From Mesorhizobium terrae (GTDB taxonomy: Bacteria; Pseudomonadota; Alphaproteobacteria; Rhizobiales; Rhizobiaceae), in NCBI RefSeq assembly GCF_008727715.1, contig NZ_CP044218.1, positions 2,745,501-2,809,500 on the forward strand: a stretch of DNA of 64,000 nt, given 5' to 3'. The position numbers and the translations under genes were made by a program. Positions 53,962 to 63,654 of the stretch are shown piece by piece. The notes beneath the pieces are model-generated. The model saw only the letters and a list, made by a program, of their open reading frames with translations. It had not been told where the DNA came from and did not search any database. How positions within the stretch are numbered: the stretch's first letter is position 1; each line of letters begins with the position of its first letter.

Positions 53962-54360
53962 TTGCCGACCGCTCCCTGCCCGATTTCCGGAGGCCTTTTT
54001 CGCATTCCCCTCACTCTCGGCGTCATATCGGTACTGGCGCTCCTGCTTGTCCAAGGTGAGAAAGGCCGTGCCAAGCCACCGAAGCCGGAGGATGTCGCTG
54101 GAATCATTGGCTTCCTGCTGCGTGTCCATGACGGAGCCTGTCCCGGCCTGACCTTTGACCCGGTGGCCATGTCACGCATGATCGACCCTCGCGGTATGAC
54201 GCTGGACGCCATCAAGCGCCGGTACCGCAAGGACTTCGACGAGAGCTATGCGGAAGTTGGATCGCGGATCGCCGGTGAAGGGCTGCCCGCCTATTGCGAT
54301 CTGGTACGGACGTTCTTCGGCCGGAACCCAGGCGAAACTCCCGGATTGGTCGTCCGCTGA
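53962..54360 (+). CDS. Small secreted protein of unknown function
   Basis: The frame opens at 53824, but the first clear protein-like segment is a signal-type helix, PLTLGVISVLALLLVQGEKG, so I place the start at the TTG at 53962 (uncertain). The mature part has VAGIIGFLLRVHDGACPGLT, MTLDAIKRRYRKDFDESYAE and LPAYCDLVRTFFG, with two Cys that could pair. I recognise no family. It lies just before the large autotransporter on the same strand, and might be secreted or periplasmic with it. Confidence 0.55.
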   Translation: MPTAPCPISGGLFRIPLTLGVISVLALLLVQGEKGRAKPPKPEDVAGIIGFLLRVHDGACPGLTFDPVAMSRMIDPRGMTLDAIKRRYRKDFDESYAEVGSRIAGEGLPAYCDLVRTFFGRNPGETPGLVVR

Positions 54361-54603
54361 AAACTGTTCCCGGATGGGTTCAGAGGACCTGGTCGCGCTC
54401 CCGGCGGGGCTCATCATTCGTGGTGCGCAACGCCAGACAGCACGGAACTCTACCGTTGCCTGACGGTAACGCTGTACCAAAAAAACTCCCACCGCACTCC
54501 AGGGCAATTCTGCCGCAGTACAGGGCAAGACCATTTCGAAACCCGATGCAATAGCTCCGAACACGAAGCCAAGCTGTTGTTGAATTTGGGGGTTTACATT
54601 CGC

Positions 54604-57600
54604 ATGGATAGTCTCGGGATCCACAAGGCATCATATTTGAAGTCTCTCGGGCCGGGGGCGCTCGGTGCTCGCCGCCTTCTGTCGTCGGCCTCCGTTTTCG
54701 CGATGGCGCTATCGGCTGGACTGGCCTTGCCTGATGCTGCCAGAGCGGCCGATTGGACGGGTGCGACATCCACCGACTGGTTTACAGCCGGAAACTGGAG
54801 CACTTCCGCCGTCCCGACAGCGGCGGACGTGGTTACGATCGACACCGTCACGCCGAATCCGACGGTTGTGAATGCGGCAAATGCCGCAGCGCTGTATCTT
54901 TATCTAGGTAGCGGCTCGCTCACCACAGGTGCATTGACGATCTCCAATGGCGGCACGGTCAGCAGCACCATCGGTGAGATCGGCAAAGCCGCCACGGCGA
55001 CGGGCACGGTGATGATCACCGGCGCAGGTTCGGCCTGGACTGTCGGGCAGGATATCAGAGTCGGCAGTTACGGCGCCGGCACACTCACTATCTCGAACGG
55101 TGGCGCAGTTAGCAGCTACTTCGGCTATCTCGGGGTGCAAGCAGGGTCCCATGGCATCGGATCCGTTGACGGCGCAGGCTCGACCTGGACCAATGTTGGC
55201 GACTTCAACGTCGGCCTGGCAGGCACGGCTGCGTTGACCATTTCGAACGGCGCTACGGTGAGCAATGCTGCGGGCTGGGTCGGCTACCTCGCCGGTTCAA
55301 TCGGCACGGTGACGGTCGACGGGGTGGGCTCGACCTGGGCAAATAACGGCGGCTTGACCGTCGGCCGAGCCGGCGACGGCACGCTCAACATTCTCAATGC
55401 TGGGACGGTGAATAGCGTCATTGGCATTGTCGGCGACCTCACCGGCTCCACAGGCACGACCCTCGTCGATGGCGCCGGCACGACCTGGGGCATCGGCGGA
55501 GCCCTTGTTGTCGGCAAAGGCGGCCAAGGTAAGCTCGCCATCGCCAACGGCGGCGCGGTGAGCAACGACACCGGCTATGTGGGATACGACGCCGGTTCGG
55601 CCGGCTCGGTAACCGTCACAGGCGCCGGTTCGAGCTGGACCACCAGCTCAGACGTCACGGTCGGCTATTCCGGCACAGGAACGCTGAGCATCCAGGGCGG
55701 CGGCACGGTGAGCGCCGGCTCCAACGGCTACATCGGCAATTTCGCCGGCTCCACGGGCACGGCCACGGTCGACGGCGCCGGCTCGACATGGACCAATGGA
55801 GGAGGCCTTGCTGTCGGCTATGGAGGCATCGGCACGTTGACGGTTTCCAACGGCGGCGCGGTGAACAACGGTGGAAACCTTGTTGTTGGCACCCTCGGCA
55901 CGGGCACGGTGACGATTTCGAGTGGCGGCGCGGTGAAGAACGACACCGGCTATTTGGGTTTTCTGACCGGCTCTGCCGGCACGATGACGGTCACAGGCGC
56001 CGGCTCGACCTGGAACAACAACACGGACGTCGTTGTCGGTCATTCGGGCGCGGGAACGCTGAACATCCAGGGCGGCGGCACGGTGAGCGCCGGCTCCAAC
56101 GGCTATATCGGCAACCTCGCCGGTTCCACCGGCACCGCGACTGTCGACGGCGCCGGGTCGACATGGACCAATGCAGGGGGCCTTGGTGTCGGCGTCCAGG
56201 GCGCCGGCACGCTGACGGTTTCGAACGGTGGTGCGGTGAGCAACGGTGGGACCCTTGCTGTCGGTATCCAGGCCATCGGTACGGTGACGATTACGAGCGG
56301 CGGCATGGTTGGCAACGACACTGGCTATGTGGGTTTCGCCGCTGGTGGCGCCGGAACGGTAACGGTCACAGGCGCCGGCTCGTCATGGAGCAACGCCGGC
56401 AATCTGTATGTCGGCTACGACGGCGCGGGCGACGTGAAAATCACCAATGGCGGTGTCGTCACCAGCAACATTGGATATCTCGCCTATGGCACAGGTTCCG
56501 CGGGAACCGTGACGATCGACGGCGCCGGTTCGGCTTGGAACACACTGACCGGCATCGCAGTCGGCACATCGAGCGTCGGGACGTTGAGCATCACCAATGG
56601 CGGCAAGGCCAGCGGCGATGCCGGCATCATCGGCGCGATCGCGGGCGCCACCGGTACGGTGACGATCGATGGGGCAGGTTCGCTCTGGACAGCAACTCAG
56701 CGCCTGTTCGTTGGGGCCGGCGGCAACGGCAGCATGACGATCAGCGGCGGCGGCGGCGCGATCAGCGATGAAGGTGATATCGGCTTCAGCGCCGGATCTT
56801 CGGGCGTGGCGACGGTCACGGGTGCGGGATCGTTCTGGACCAACAGCGGCGCCCTTTTTGTGGGCCGCGACGGCGCGGGCACGCTCAATATCCGGAGCGG
56901 CGGCGCCGTCACCAGTTCTTCCGGCTACGTGGGCGATGCCGCGGGCTCTAACGGCACGGCGACAGTTGATGGCGCAGGTTCGACCTGGACCAGCAGCGGC
57001 TCCCTTAGCGTCGGCATCGACGGCACCGGCTCGTTGATCGTTTCCAACGGCGGCAAAGTCAGCAATACGACCGGCTTCCTCGGCGTCAAACAGGGCTCCA
57101 TTGGTTCGGCGACGGTCGACGGCGCGGGTTCTACCTGGACCAGCAGCGGCAGCCTTGCCGTCGGCCTCGACGGCTCGGGCACATTGACCGTTTCAAATGG
57201 CGGCACGGTCAACAACGACGTGGGTTTTCTGGGCGTCAATCAAGGCTCCAACGGCAAGGCGACGGTCGATGGCGCCGGCTCCGCCTGGGCCAATACCGGC
57301 TCCCTTGGCATCGGCTTCGACGGCTCAGCCACGTTGATCGTTTCCAACGGCGGCAAGGTCAGCAGCACAACCGGCTATCTGGGCGTCAATCTGGGCTCGA
57401 TCGGTTCGGCGACAGTCGACGGGGCAGGCTCCACCTGGGCCAATAGCTCGGGTCTGTTTGTCGGCGCTGGCGGTACGGGCACGCTGACGATCGCCAACGG
57501 AGGTACTGTGTCGACGGGCGGTGTCGCCATGATCGCCCTGCAGCCCGGCTCGGTGGGCACGCTGAACATCGGCGGTGCGTCAGGGTCGGCTGCTACGGGC

Positions 57601-59370
57601 GCCGGCACGCTGAGCGCCACGTCCGTCGTGTTTGGCTCGGGCACCGGCACGATCAACTTCAACCACACCGACACGAACTACATCTTCGCGCCGGGGATCA
57701 GCGGCGCCGGCACGATCAACCAGATCGCCGGCAACACAAACCTGACTGCCGATTCCAGCGGCTTCACCGGCGCCACCTATGTGACCCGTGGCCGCCTGGC
57801 CGTGAACGGTTCGATCGCCAATTCAGCGGTCACAGTCTCGGGCAGCGGTATCCTCGGCGGCAATGGGACGGCTGGCAGCGTCGTCGCCAATGCCGGCGGC
57901 ATCATCGGCCCGGGCAACTCGATCGGCACGCTGACGATCAACGGCAACCTCACCCAGGCCGCCGGCTCGACCTACCAGGTCGAGCTGACCTCGACCGGCC
58001 AGTCCGATCGCATCAATGCGACCGGCGCGGCGACGATTGGCAATGGCGCGCTCCTCGATATGATCAAGCTCGACGCAGCGCCCTATGTCATTGGCACGCA
58101 CTACACAGTGCTGCAGGCCAATGGTGGCGTCAGTGGGACCTATACGCTCACCGGCAACACCAAGCTCTCGGCCTTTATCGGCCTCGTCGACAGCTACGAC
58201 CCGACCCACGTCTATCTCGACGTGGCGCAGACCAAATCCTTCACCTCGGCTGGGCTGACCCCGAACCAGATCGCGACTGGCGGCGGGGCGGAGAGCCTGG
58301 GCATCGGCGATCCTGTCTACACGGCTGTTGCCTGGCTTCCGACCGACGCAGCCGCGCAATACGCCTTCGACCAGCTCTCGGGTGAGATCCATCCTTCGGC
58401 TCGCACGGCGTTGATCGAGGACAGCCGCTTCGTCCGCAATGCCGTCAACGATCGCCTGCGCGCCGCCTTCGGTACGATCGGCGCCTCAGAAGCCGCAGTC
58501 GCGACCTATGACGGCCAGCGGGGGATGGCTCCGGCCACGACCGATCGCCTCGCGGTCTGGGGCCAGGGTTTTGGCTCCTGGGGCCACACCGACAGTGACG
58601 GCAATGCCGCGCGTCTCAACCGCAAGACAGGCGGCTTCTTCATCGGCGCCGACACTCCTGTCTTCGAGACCTGGCGCTTTGGCGCGGTCGCCGGCTACAG
58701 CCGCACTGACTTCGATTTGAAGGATCGCCGCTCCTCCGGCGCGAGCGACAACTACCATGTCGGCTTCTATGGCGGCACCACCTGGGGCGATCTCGCCTTC
58801 CGCACCGCCGCGGCCTACACTTGGCACGACATCTCGACCTCGCGGAACGTGATCTTCCCCGGCTTCGGCGACAGTCTGAAGGGCAACTACAATGCTGCGA
58901 CCGCGCAAGTCTTCGGCGAGCTCGGCTATGGAATCACGGCCGGTGCTGCCCGTTTCGAACCGTTCGCCAACCTTGCCTATGTCAGCGTCCATACCGACGG
59001 CTTCACCGAGCAGGGCGGGGCGGCCGCGCTGAGCAGCCAGCGCGCCACCAGCGACGCGACCTTCACGACGCTGGGCCTGCGCGCCTCGACAGCGTTCACG
59101 ATGGGCGACGTCAATACGACGGCGCGGGGCATGCTCGGCTGGCGTCATGCCTTCGGCGACGTCACCCCGTTCTCGACGATGCGCTTCGCCGGCGGCGGCA
59201 ATGCCTTCTCGATCGGCGGCGTTCCGATCGCCCGTAACGCGGCCGTGATCGAGGCCGGCCTCGACTTCGCGCTGACACCCGCCGCCACGCTCGGCGTCAC
59301 CTATGGCGGGCAGTTCGGCTCTGGCATGTCCGACCAGTCCGTCAAGGCAAACTTTAACGTCAAGTTCTGA
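54604..59370 (+). CDS. Classical (type Va) autotransporter with repeat passenger
   Basis: 1588 residues from the ATG at 54604 (MDSLGIHKASYLKSL). Long signal ending near LALPDAARAADW. The passenger is a parallel beta-helix of 50-residue repeats (consensus GTLTISNGGxV then GYxGxxxGSxGTxTVDGAGS), then a linker (GFTGATYVTRGRLAVNGSIA, TQAAGSTYQVELTSTGQSDR) and a 280-residue beta-barrel (LAVWGQGFGSWGHTDSDGN, WRFGAVAGYSRTDFDLKDR, MSDQSVKANFNVKF) ending in Phe. Probable adhesin or biofilm protein on the cell surface. No protease or pertactin motif. A dead relative of its C-terminus lies at 35871. Confidence 0.92.
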   Translation: MDSLGIHKASYLKSLGPGALGARRLLSSASVFAMALSAGLALPDAARAADWTGATSTDWFTAGNWSTSAVPTAADVVTIDTVTPNPTVVNAANAAALYLYLGSGSLTTGALTISNGGTVSSTIGEIGKAATATGTVMITGAGSAWTVGQDIRVGSYGAGTLTISNGGAVSSYFGYLGVQAGSHGIGSVDGAGSTWTNVGDFNVGLAGTAALTISNGATVSNAAGWVGYLAGSIGTVTVDGVGSTWANNGGLTVGRAGDGTLNILNAGTVNSVIGIVGDLTGSTGTTLVDGAGTTWGIGGALVVGKGGQGKLAIANGGAVSNDTGYVGYDAGSAGSVTVTGAGSSWTTSSDVTVGYSGTGTLSIQGGGTVSAGSNGYIGNFAGSTGTATVDGAGSTWTNGGGLAVGYGGIGTLTVSNGGAVNNGGNLVVGTLGTGTVTISSGGAVKNDTGYLGFLTGSAGTMTVTGAGSTWNNNTDVVVGHSGAGTLNIQGGGTVSAGSNGYIGNLAGSTGTATVDGAGSTWTNAGGLGVGVQGAGTLTVSNGGAVSNGGTLAVGIQAIGTVTITSGGMVGNDTGYVGFAAGGAGTVTVTGAGSSWSNAGNLYVGYDGAGDVKITNGGVVTSNIGYLAYGTGSAGTVTIDGAGSAWNTLTGIAVGTSSVGTLSITNGGKASGDAGIIGAIAGATGTVTIDGAGSLWTATQRLFVGAGGNGSMTISGGGGAISDEGDIGFSAGSSGVATVTGAGSFWTNSGALFVGRDGAGTLNIRSGGAVTSSSGYVGDAAGSNGTATVDGAGSTWTSSGSLSVGIDGTGSLIVSNGGKVSNTTGFLGVKQGSIGSATVDGAGSTWTSSGSLAVGLDGSGTLTVSNGGTVNNDVGFLGVNQGSNGKATVDGAGSAWANTGSLGIGFDGSATLIVSNGGKVSSTTGYLGVNLGSIGSATVDGAGSTWANSSGLFVGAGGTGTLTIANGGTVSTGGVAMIALQPGSVGTLNIGGASGSAATGAGTLSATSVVFGSGTGTINFNHTDTNYIFAPGISGAGTINQIAGNTNLTADSSGFTGATYVTRGRLAVNGSIANSAVTVSGSGILGGNGTAGSVVANAGGIIGPGNSIGTLTINGNLTQAAGSTYQVELTSTGQSDRINATGAATIGNGALLDMIKLDAAPYVIGTHYTVLQANGGVSGTYTLTGNTKLSAFIGLVDSYDPTHVYLDVAQTKSFTSAGLTPNQIATGGGAESLGIGDPVYTAVAWLPTDAAAQYAFDQLSGEIHPSARTALIEDSRFVRNAVNDRLRAAFGTIGASEAAVATYDGQRGMAPATTDRLAVWGQGFGSWGHTDSDGNAARLNRKTGGFFIGADTPVFETWRFGAVAGYSRTDFDLKDRRSSGASDNYHVGFYGGTTWGDLAFRTAAAYTWHDISTSRNVIFPGFGDSLKGNYNAATAQVFGELGYGITAGAARFEPFANLAYVSVHTDGFTEQGGAAALSSQRATSDATFTTLGLRASTAFTMGDVNTTARGMLGWRHAFGDVTPFSTMRFAGGGNAFSIGGVPIARNAAVIEAGLDFALTPAATLGVTYGGQFGSGMSDQSVKANFNVKF
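54928..57544 (+). repeat. 50-residue (150-bp) passenger repeats of the autotransporter
   Basis: About 16 full units, two 24-residue half units (55831-55902 and 56206-56277) and a partial last unit. Units 5-7 (55528-55902) and 8-10 (55903-56277) form an exact 375-bp tandem segmental duplication, both with the unit GGGTVSAGSNGYIGN followed by a half unit. Confidence 0.88.
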
Positions 59371-59686
59371 CGGAGGACCGCCGGCAATCCGAAAGAGGGT
59401 CTCTCTCTCAGATACACCGCCCTACCATTCGGCCTGGCGCTCGATTCCGGGATCACCTTCCAGTGGTGGCGCCGCTGCTCCGCTCTGGATCTTGTTGCCG
59501 GGCTTCGCCACAGCGCTGGATCGTGTGGGGGCGCTGTCACGTTGACGGCCGGTCCCCACCCTTCTCGGTCTCTGGAGCCAGTTTCACAACCGCGTAAAGC
59601 GGACATCGCCGGAGATCTAAATGGAGGGCAAGCCACGCTAAGAACGGTCGAGGAGGTCACTCCAGCGAGAAGGTTTCGGACCGCAG
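59371..59686. other. Intergenic region after the autotransporter
   Basis: 316 bases between convergent genes; no supported gene and no clear terminator stem. Confidence 0.4.
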
Positions 59687-60526
59687 TCAGGATAACCGAT
59701 AAATGCGTCGGGCATTGCCTGTGCCGATCGCTGCCTGTTCGTCAGCCGAGAGGTCTGCCAGCAGTTCTTTGGTGATTTCGATCCAGGCCGGTAGTCCGGA
59801 CCCGAGATTGACGACCGGCCAATCGCCGCCCCACACGATCCGTGCCGGCGTAAAGACTTGAACGATATGATCGATCCAGCGTCGCAAGGTTTCGACATTC
59901 GCAGTGCCTGGAGTACAATAGGCCGTCACACCCGACAGCTTCACGCTCACATTCGGGGAGCGAGCCACTTCCGAAATTGCGTCAGCCCATACTGAGAATG
60001 CATCGCCGGCAATATCGGGAACGCCGCAATGGTCCAGCACGAAACGCTGGTCCGGGCAGGCTTTGGCAAGGTCCGCCGCGATAGGCAACTGACGCGCGAG
60101 AAAACACATGTCGAACGCCAGGTCCTTGCGACCGATCTTGCGCAGGTTCTTACGGAATGTTTCGGAGCGCGACATCTCATCGTCGACAACATGGAGGATC
60201 CGTCGAAAACCGGCGACGGATAGCCGATCGCATTCGTCGAGCCAGGCGTCGAACCCTTCGTCTATCTCCGGACGACATGAAGCGACCTGCGCCAAGAGGC
60301 CATCGCCGCCGACGAGCGAGGCGACGAACCTTGCCTCCTTCTGGTAGTCGGCGTCATCGACGCCGGTTTCCATGAACACCGTTCCGATGACGTCATCGCC
60401 GCGCGTCAGTTCGCCATAGTCAGACCGCGTGAAGTTGCCGGAAGCAAGTGCCGGGATGCCGTTGGTCCAGCCGTAGCCCAGTTGGTCGCGATAGATGAGG
60501 TGTTGGTGGGTGTCGATCAATTGCAT
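59687..60526 (-). CDS. Sugar-lactone hydrolase, amidohydrolase-2 family (COG3618)
   Basis: 279 residues. TIM-barrel amidohydrolase with the N-terminal HxH (LIDTHQHLIYRD), AGFRRILHVVDDEM, FVLDHCGVPDI and the terminal Asp (VWGGDWPVV). This is the L-fucono-/L-rhamnono-1,4-lactonase and 2-pyrone-4,6-dicarboxylate lactonase family; with the neighbours an aldonolactone is the most likely substrate. Last gene of the operon, 24 bases after the FAH gene. Confidence 0.88.
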   Translation of the reverse strand: MQLIDTHQHLIYRDQLGYGWTNGIPALASGNFTRSDYGELTRGDDVIGTVFMETGVDDADYQKEARFVASLVGGDGLLAQVASCRPEIDEGFDAWLDECDRLSVAGFRRILHVVDDEMSRSETFRKNLRKIGRKDLAFDMCFLARQLPIAADLAKACPDQRFVLDHCGVPDIAGDAFSVWADAISEVARSPNVSVKLSGVTAYCTPGTANVETLRRWIDHIVQVFTPARIVWGGDWPVVNLGSGLPAWIEITKELLADLSADEQAAIGTGNARRIYRLS

Positions 60527-60550
60527 GGCGCCAAATCCTTGTGACGAAAA

Positions 60551-61393
60551 TCAATCGGCGATCACGTCTTGGCGCTGCCGGCCAAGGCCAGCGATTCCCA
60601 ATTCGACCACATCGCCGGCTTTGAGGTATCTCGGAGGCTTTTGACCCAGTCCCACACCGGGAGGGGTCCCGGTGGAAATAACGTCGCCGGGATGCAGGCT
60701 CATGAACTGGCTGAGGTAGCTGACAAGAAACCCGACGCCGTAGACCATCGTCCGTGACGAGCCATTCTGCATCGTCGCGCCATTGACCTTCAGCCACATG
60801 TCGAGGTTCTGTGGGTCCGCCACCTCGTCGCGGGTGACGAGCCAGGGGCCAATCTGGCCGAAATTGTCGCAGCTCTTGCCCTTGGTCCATTGTCCCGAAC
60901 GCTCAATCTGGAAGGCGCGCTCGCTGACGTCGTTGGTGACGGCATATCCGGCAACGTAATCCATCGCATCGGCCTCTGAGACGTATTTCGCCTTCTTGCC
61001 GATGATGACGGCCAGCTCGACTTCCCAGTCTGTCTTCTCGGAACCGCGAGGGATGACGATGGGGTCGTTCGGTCCGCAGATCGCACTTGTCGCCTTCATG
61101 AAGATGACAGGTTCGGGGGGAACCTGCATTCCGGATTCCGCAGCGTGATCGGCATAGTTGAGGCCGATGCAGATGAATTTTCCGGTTCCCGCCACGCAGG
61201 GCCCCAGACGGACACCAGCATCGACGGCTGGAAGCACGCCCAAATTGGCCGACCCGATCCTTGCGAGGCTGCCGTCGGAAAGCACATCGCCGGAAATATC
61301 CGGAATGATGTCGCTGAGATCGCGAATGACTCCGTCATGCCCCAGGATACCGGGCTTTTCGGTGCCTGGCGGTCCAAATCGCAACAGCTTCAT
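60551..61393 (-). CDS. Fumarylacetoacetate-hydrolase-family 2,4-diketo-3-deoxy-sugar-acid hydrolase
   Basis: 280 residues from the ATG at 61393, which has AAGGA at a good distance; the ATG two codons earlier does not. Landmarks: IGLNYADHAAES, PVIFMKATSAICGPND, the metal-binding EVELAVIIGKKAKYV, GYAVTNDVSERAFQ, KSCDNFGQIGPWLV and VISTGTPPGVGLG. In L-fucose/L-rhamnose non-phosphorylative pathways this enzyme splits the 2,4-diketo-3-deoxy acid to pyruvate and lactate. The SDR upstream would make that diketo acid. Confidence 0.9.
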   Translation of the reverse strand: MKLLRFGPPGTEKPGILGHDGVIRDLSDIIPDISGDVLSDGSLARIGSANLGVLPAVDAGVRLGPCVAGTGKFICIGLNYADHAAESGMQVPPEPVIFMKATSAICGPNDPIVIPRGSEKTDWEVELAVIIGKKAKYVSEADAMDYVAGYAVTNDVSERAFQIERSGQWTKGKSCDNFGQIGPWLVTRDEVADPQNLDMWLKVNGATMQNGSSRTMVYGVGFLVSYLSQFMSLHPGDVISTGTPPGVGLGQKPPRYLKAGDVVELGIAGLGRQRQDVIAD

Positions 61394-61408
61394 ATCCATT
61401 CCTTCCCG

Positions 61409-62146
61409 TCAGGTGTTTGACCATCCGCCGTCAATCACATGCGCGACCCCGGTCGTGTATGAACTTTCGTCGCTGGCGAGATAGACGACCAGCGCCGCTA
61501 TCTCCTCGGCTTTGCCGATCCGGCCGATGGGCTGACGCGCAATGAATGCGTCCTTTGCCGCGTCGTAGTCGCCAGTGGCACGCAGGCGCTCTTCGAGCGA
61601 AGGGCTTTCGACCGTTCCGGGGCAGATCGCGTTGCAGCGGATACCCTTGGTGATGAAATCGGCAGCGATTGACTTGGTCAGTCCGATAACGCCCGCCTTT
61701 GTCGCGCCATAAACAAAGCGGTTCGGCGCGGCGATCACGCTCGATGCGACAGAGGACATGTTGATGATCGATCCGCTCCCCTTGTCGATCATGCCGGGCA
61801 AGAACGCCTTGCACATGCGGAACATGGCCGTCAGGTTGAGGTCTATGCTGAAGGCCCATTGATCCTCGTCGCAATCCAGAATGGTTCCGTTGGCAACGAA
61901 GCCCGCGCAGTTGAACAGGATGTCGACGGCTCCGAGTTCATCGGCAATTCTGGCGATGGCGTCGGTGTCCCGGACGTTGAGAAGGCGCTGCTCAACCCCT
62001 GACTCCGAAAGTGTAGCGAGGGCGCTTTCGCTGATATCGGTCGCGAACACGCGCGCCCCCTCGCGCGCCATGGCGATGGCGGTCGCCCGGCCGATCCCCT
62101 GACCGGCAGCGGTGATCAGCGCGGTCTTGCCTTTGAGACGGGGCAT
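61409..62146 (-). CDS. SDR oxidoreductase, 2-keto-3-deoxy-L-fuconate dehydrogenase-like
   Basis: 245 residues. GKTALITAAGQGIGRATAI, the acidic TDI after beta-2 (NAD), catalytic Ser in NMSSVASSV and YGATKAGV, and the C-terminal ARQPIGRIGKAEEIAALVVY, the signature of the BDH2/KDF-dehydrogenase subgroup. It would oxidise 2-keto-3-deoxy-fuconate at C4. Gaps of 9 and 10 bases to its neighbours. Confidence 0.88.
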   Translation of the reverse strand: MPRLKGKTALITAAGQGIGRATAIAMAREGARVFATDISESALATLSESGVEQRLLNVRDTDAIARIADELGAVDILFNCAGFVANGTILDCDEDQWAFSIDLNLTAMFRMCKAFLPGMIDKGSGSIINMSSVASSVIAAPNRFVYGATKAGVIGLTKSIAADFITKGIRCNAICPGTVESPSLEERLRATGDYDAAKDAFIARQPIGRIGKAEEIAALVVYLASDESSYTTGVAHVIDGGWSNT

Positions 62147-62156
62147 GATTTCTCCT

Positions 62157-63341
62157 TCAGATCGGCAGGCAAGACGGCCCGATTGGCTCGAACTGCTTGT
62201 AAGTGAGGATGAATTCGCGATGTCCGAGCTCCTCCGATTTGGACTTGGCTCCCGAAGCCAGCGCTAGGACGAGGTCGTAGATTTCCTTGCCGATCTCCTG
62301 CAGTGTCGCTTCGCCGGTCAAGACGCGCCCTGCATTGACGTCCATGTCCTCGGAGAGGCGCGCATACATATGCGGGTTGGCCGCAATCTTGATGACCGGT
62401 GAAATGGCAGAGCCGACAACCGACCCCCGACCTGTCACGAACAAGGTGCAATGGGCACCGGACGCCATCATTTCCACGATCTCGGCGTTGTCGGAAATAT
62501 TGGGGAAGCCGAAGCGGACCTCACCGTCCGGCACGACATCCATCAGATAGAGGCCGCCTTTCGGTGGAATGTCACCCGGTTTGATCAAGCCGGAGATCAT
62601 CGATTGTCCGGATTTCATGTAAGCGCCGAGCGACTTCTCCTCGATCGTGGAAAGACCGCCATCGGCATTGCCGGAGGCAAAGCTGCCATAACCGAGCGTC
62701 GCATAATAGCGTGCGGCCTTGCCGATGCTTTCGCGTAGGATATCGCCGAGTTCAAGTGTCGCCGCGCGCGACGACATGATGTCCTCGCAACCGATCAGTT
62801 CACCCGTTTCCTCGAAGATGCACGCGGCCCCGTTCGACACCAACATATCGAATGCGATACCCGCGGCCGGATTGCCGGTAATGCCTGATGTGCCATCCGA
62901 TCCGCCGCACACGGTCCCGACGATCAGCTCGCTGACATCCATCGGGACTGTTGGCTCCAACGTCAGTCTGCCTGCTTGCTCCTTCACCCATTCCACGCCT
63001 GCGGCGATCGTGGCGCGCGTGCCGCCGTTCTGCTGGATGACCAGCGTGTGCACCGGGCGGCCTGACGTCTCAATGACTTCCCTCAACGCGAACCGATTGA
63101 AGCTCTCGCAACCCAAACTAACGAGCAGGACAGCGCCCACGTTGGGATGTGTGCAAAGCCGTTCCATCATCTTCTGGGCATAAGGATTGGGGTAGCATCC
63201 GGGGAAGCCAATCAGATGCGCATCGTCGGGCGCGGCTTCGGCGATCTTCTTCGAAACATGGTGGGCGCATTCCACCAGATAGGCCACCGCAACAACGTTC
63301 CTGATGCCCTTGCGGCCGTCCGCGCGCAGCCAGCCCCTCAT
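62157..63341 (-). CDS. UxaA/altronate-dehydratase-type hydro-lyase, large subunit
   Basis: 394 residues. UxaA/GarD-type landmarks: GWLRADGRKGIRNVVAVAYL, GFPGCYPNPYAQKM, SLGCESFNRF, GTVCGGSDGTSGITGNPAAG, ISSRAATLELG-like SSRAATLELGDILRE and a C-terminal YDLVLALASG. These enzymes dehydrate sugar acids with an Fe or [Fe-S] centre. The conserved Cys residues (in GCYP, LGCES, TVCGG) look intact. ATG at 63341 overlaps the small subunit stop by 4 bases. Confidence 0.9.
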   Translation of the reverse strand: MRGWLRADGRKGIRNVVAVAYLVECAHHVSKKIAEAAPDDAHLIGFPGCYPNPYAQKMMERLCTHPNVGAVLLVSLGCESFNRFALREVIETSGRPVHTLVIQQNGGTRATIAAGVEWVKEQAGRLTLEPTVPMDVSELIVGTVCGGSDGTSGITGNPAAGIAFDMLVSNGAACIFEETGELIGCEDIMSSRAATLELGDILRESIGKAARYYATLGYGSFASGNADGGLSTIEEKSLGAYMKSGQSMISGLIKPGDIPPKGGLYLMDVVPDGEVRFGFPNISDNAEIVEMMASGAHCTLFVTGRGSVVGSAISPVIKIAANPHMYARLSEDMDVNAGRVLTGEATLQEIGKEIYDLVLALASGAKSKSEELGHREFILTYKQFEPIGPSCLPI

Positions 63342-63652
63342 GCTCCGTCTCCTTTGTTCAAGGCGTGGGTTGCCGTGTAGTCGCTCTTGAGATTGTGAAG
63401 ATGAACATGATCGCCAACCTCGATCCGCGCAGTCGCCGATCCGATCGGGGCGTTGTATTTGAGCACTTTCTCCCCGATCCCCACCGGTTTGCGCGCGATC
63501 TTCTGACCAAGGCCGAGGCGGTGGGCGGTTGTCACGCGCTTCCCCTCGACGAGAATGCTCTCTCCCGCCTCGATCTGATCGCGCAGAACGAACACACTAT
63601 CATTGGGGGCGAGCAGCAAGAGGCGTGGGTCGTTTTCTTTTGAGCCGGTCAT
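63338..63652 (-). CDS. UxaA-type hydro-lyase, small SAF-domain subunit
   Basis: 104 residues of SAF fold: LLLLAPNDSVFVLRDQIEAG, AHRLGLGQKIARKPVGIGEK, and VGDHVHLHNLKS. In some bacteria this is fused to the large subunit; here separate, overlapping by 4 bases. It starts 2 bases after the dehydratase gene stop upstream, so the operon is tight. Confidence 0.9.
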   Translation of the reverse strand: MTGSKENDPRLLLLAPNDSVFVLRDQIEAGESILVEGKRVTTAHRLGLGQKIARKPVGIGEKVLKYNAPIGSATARIEVGDHVHLHNLKSDYTATHALNKGDGA

Positions 63653-63654
63653 GG

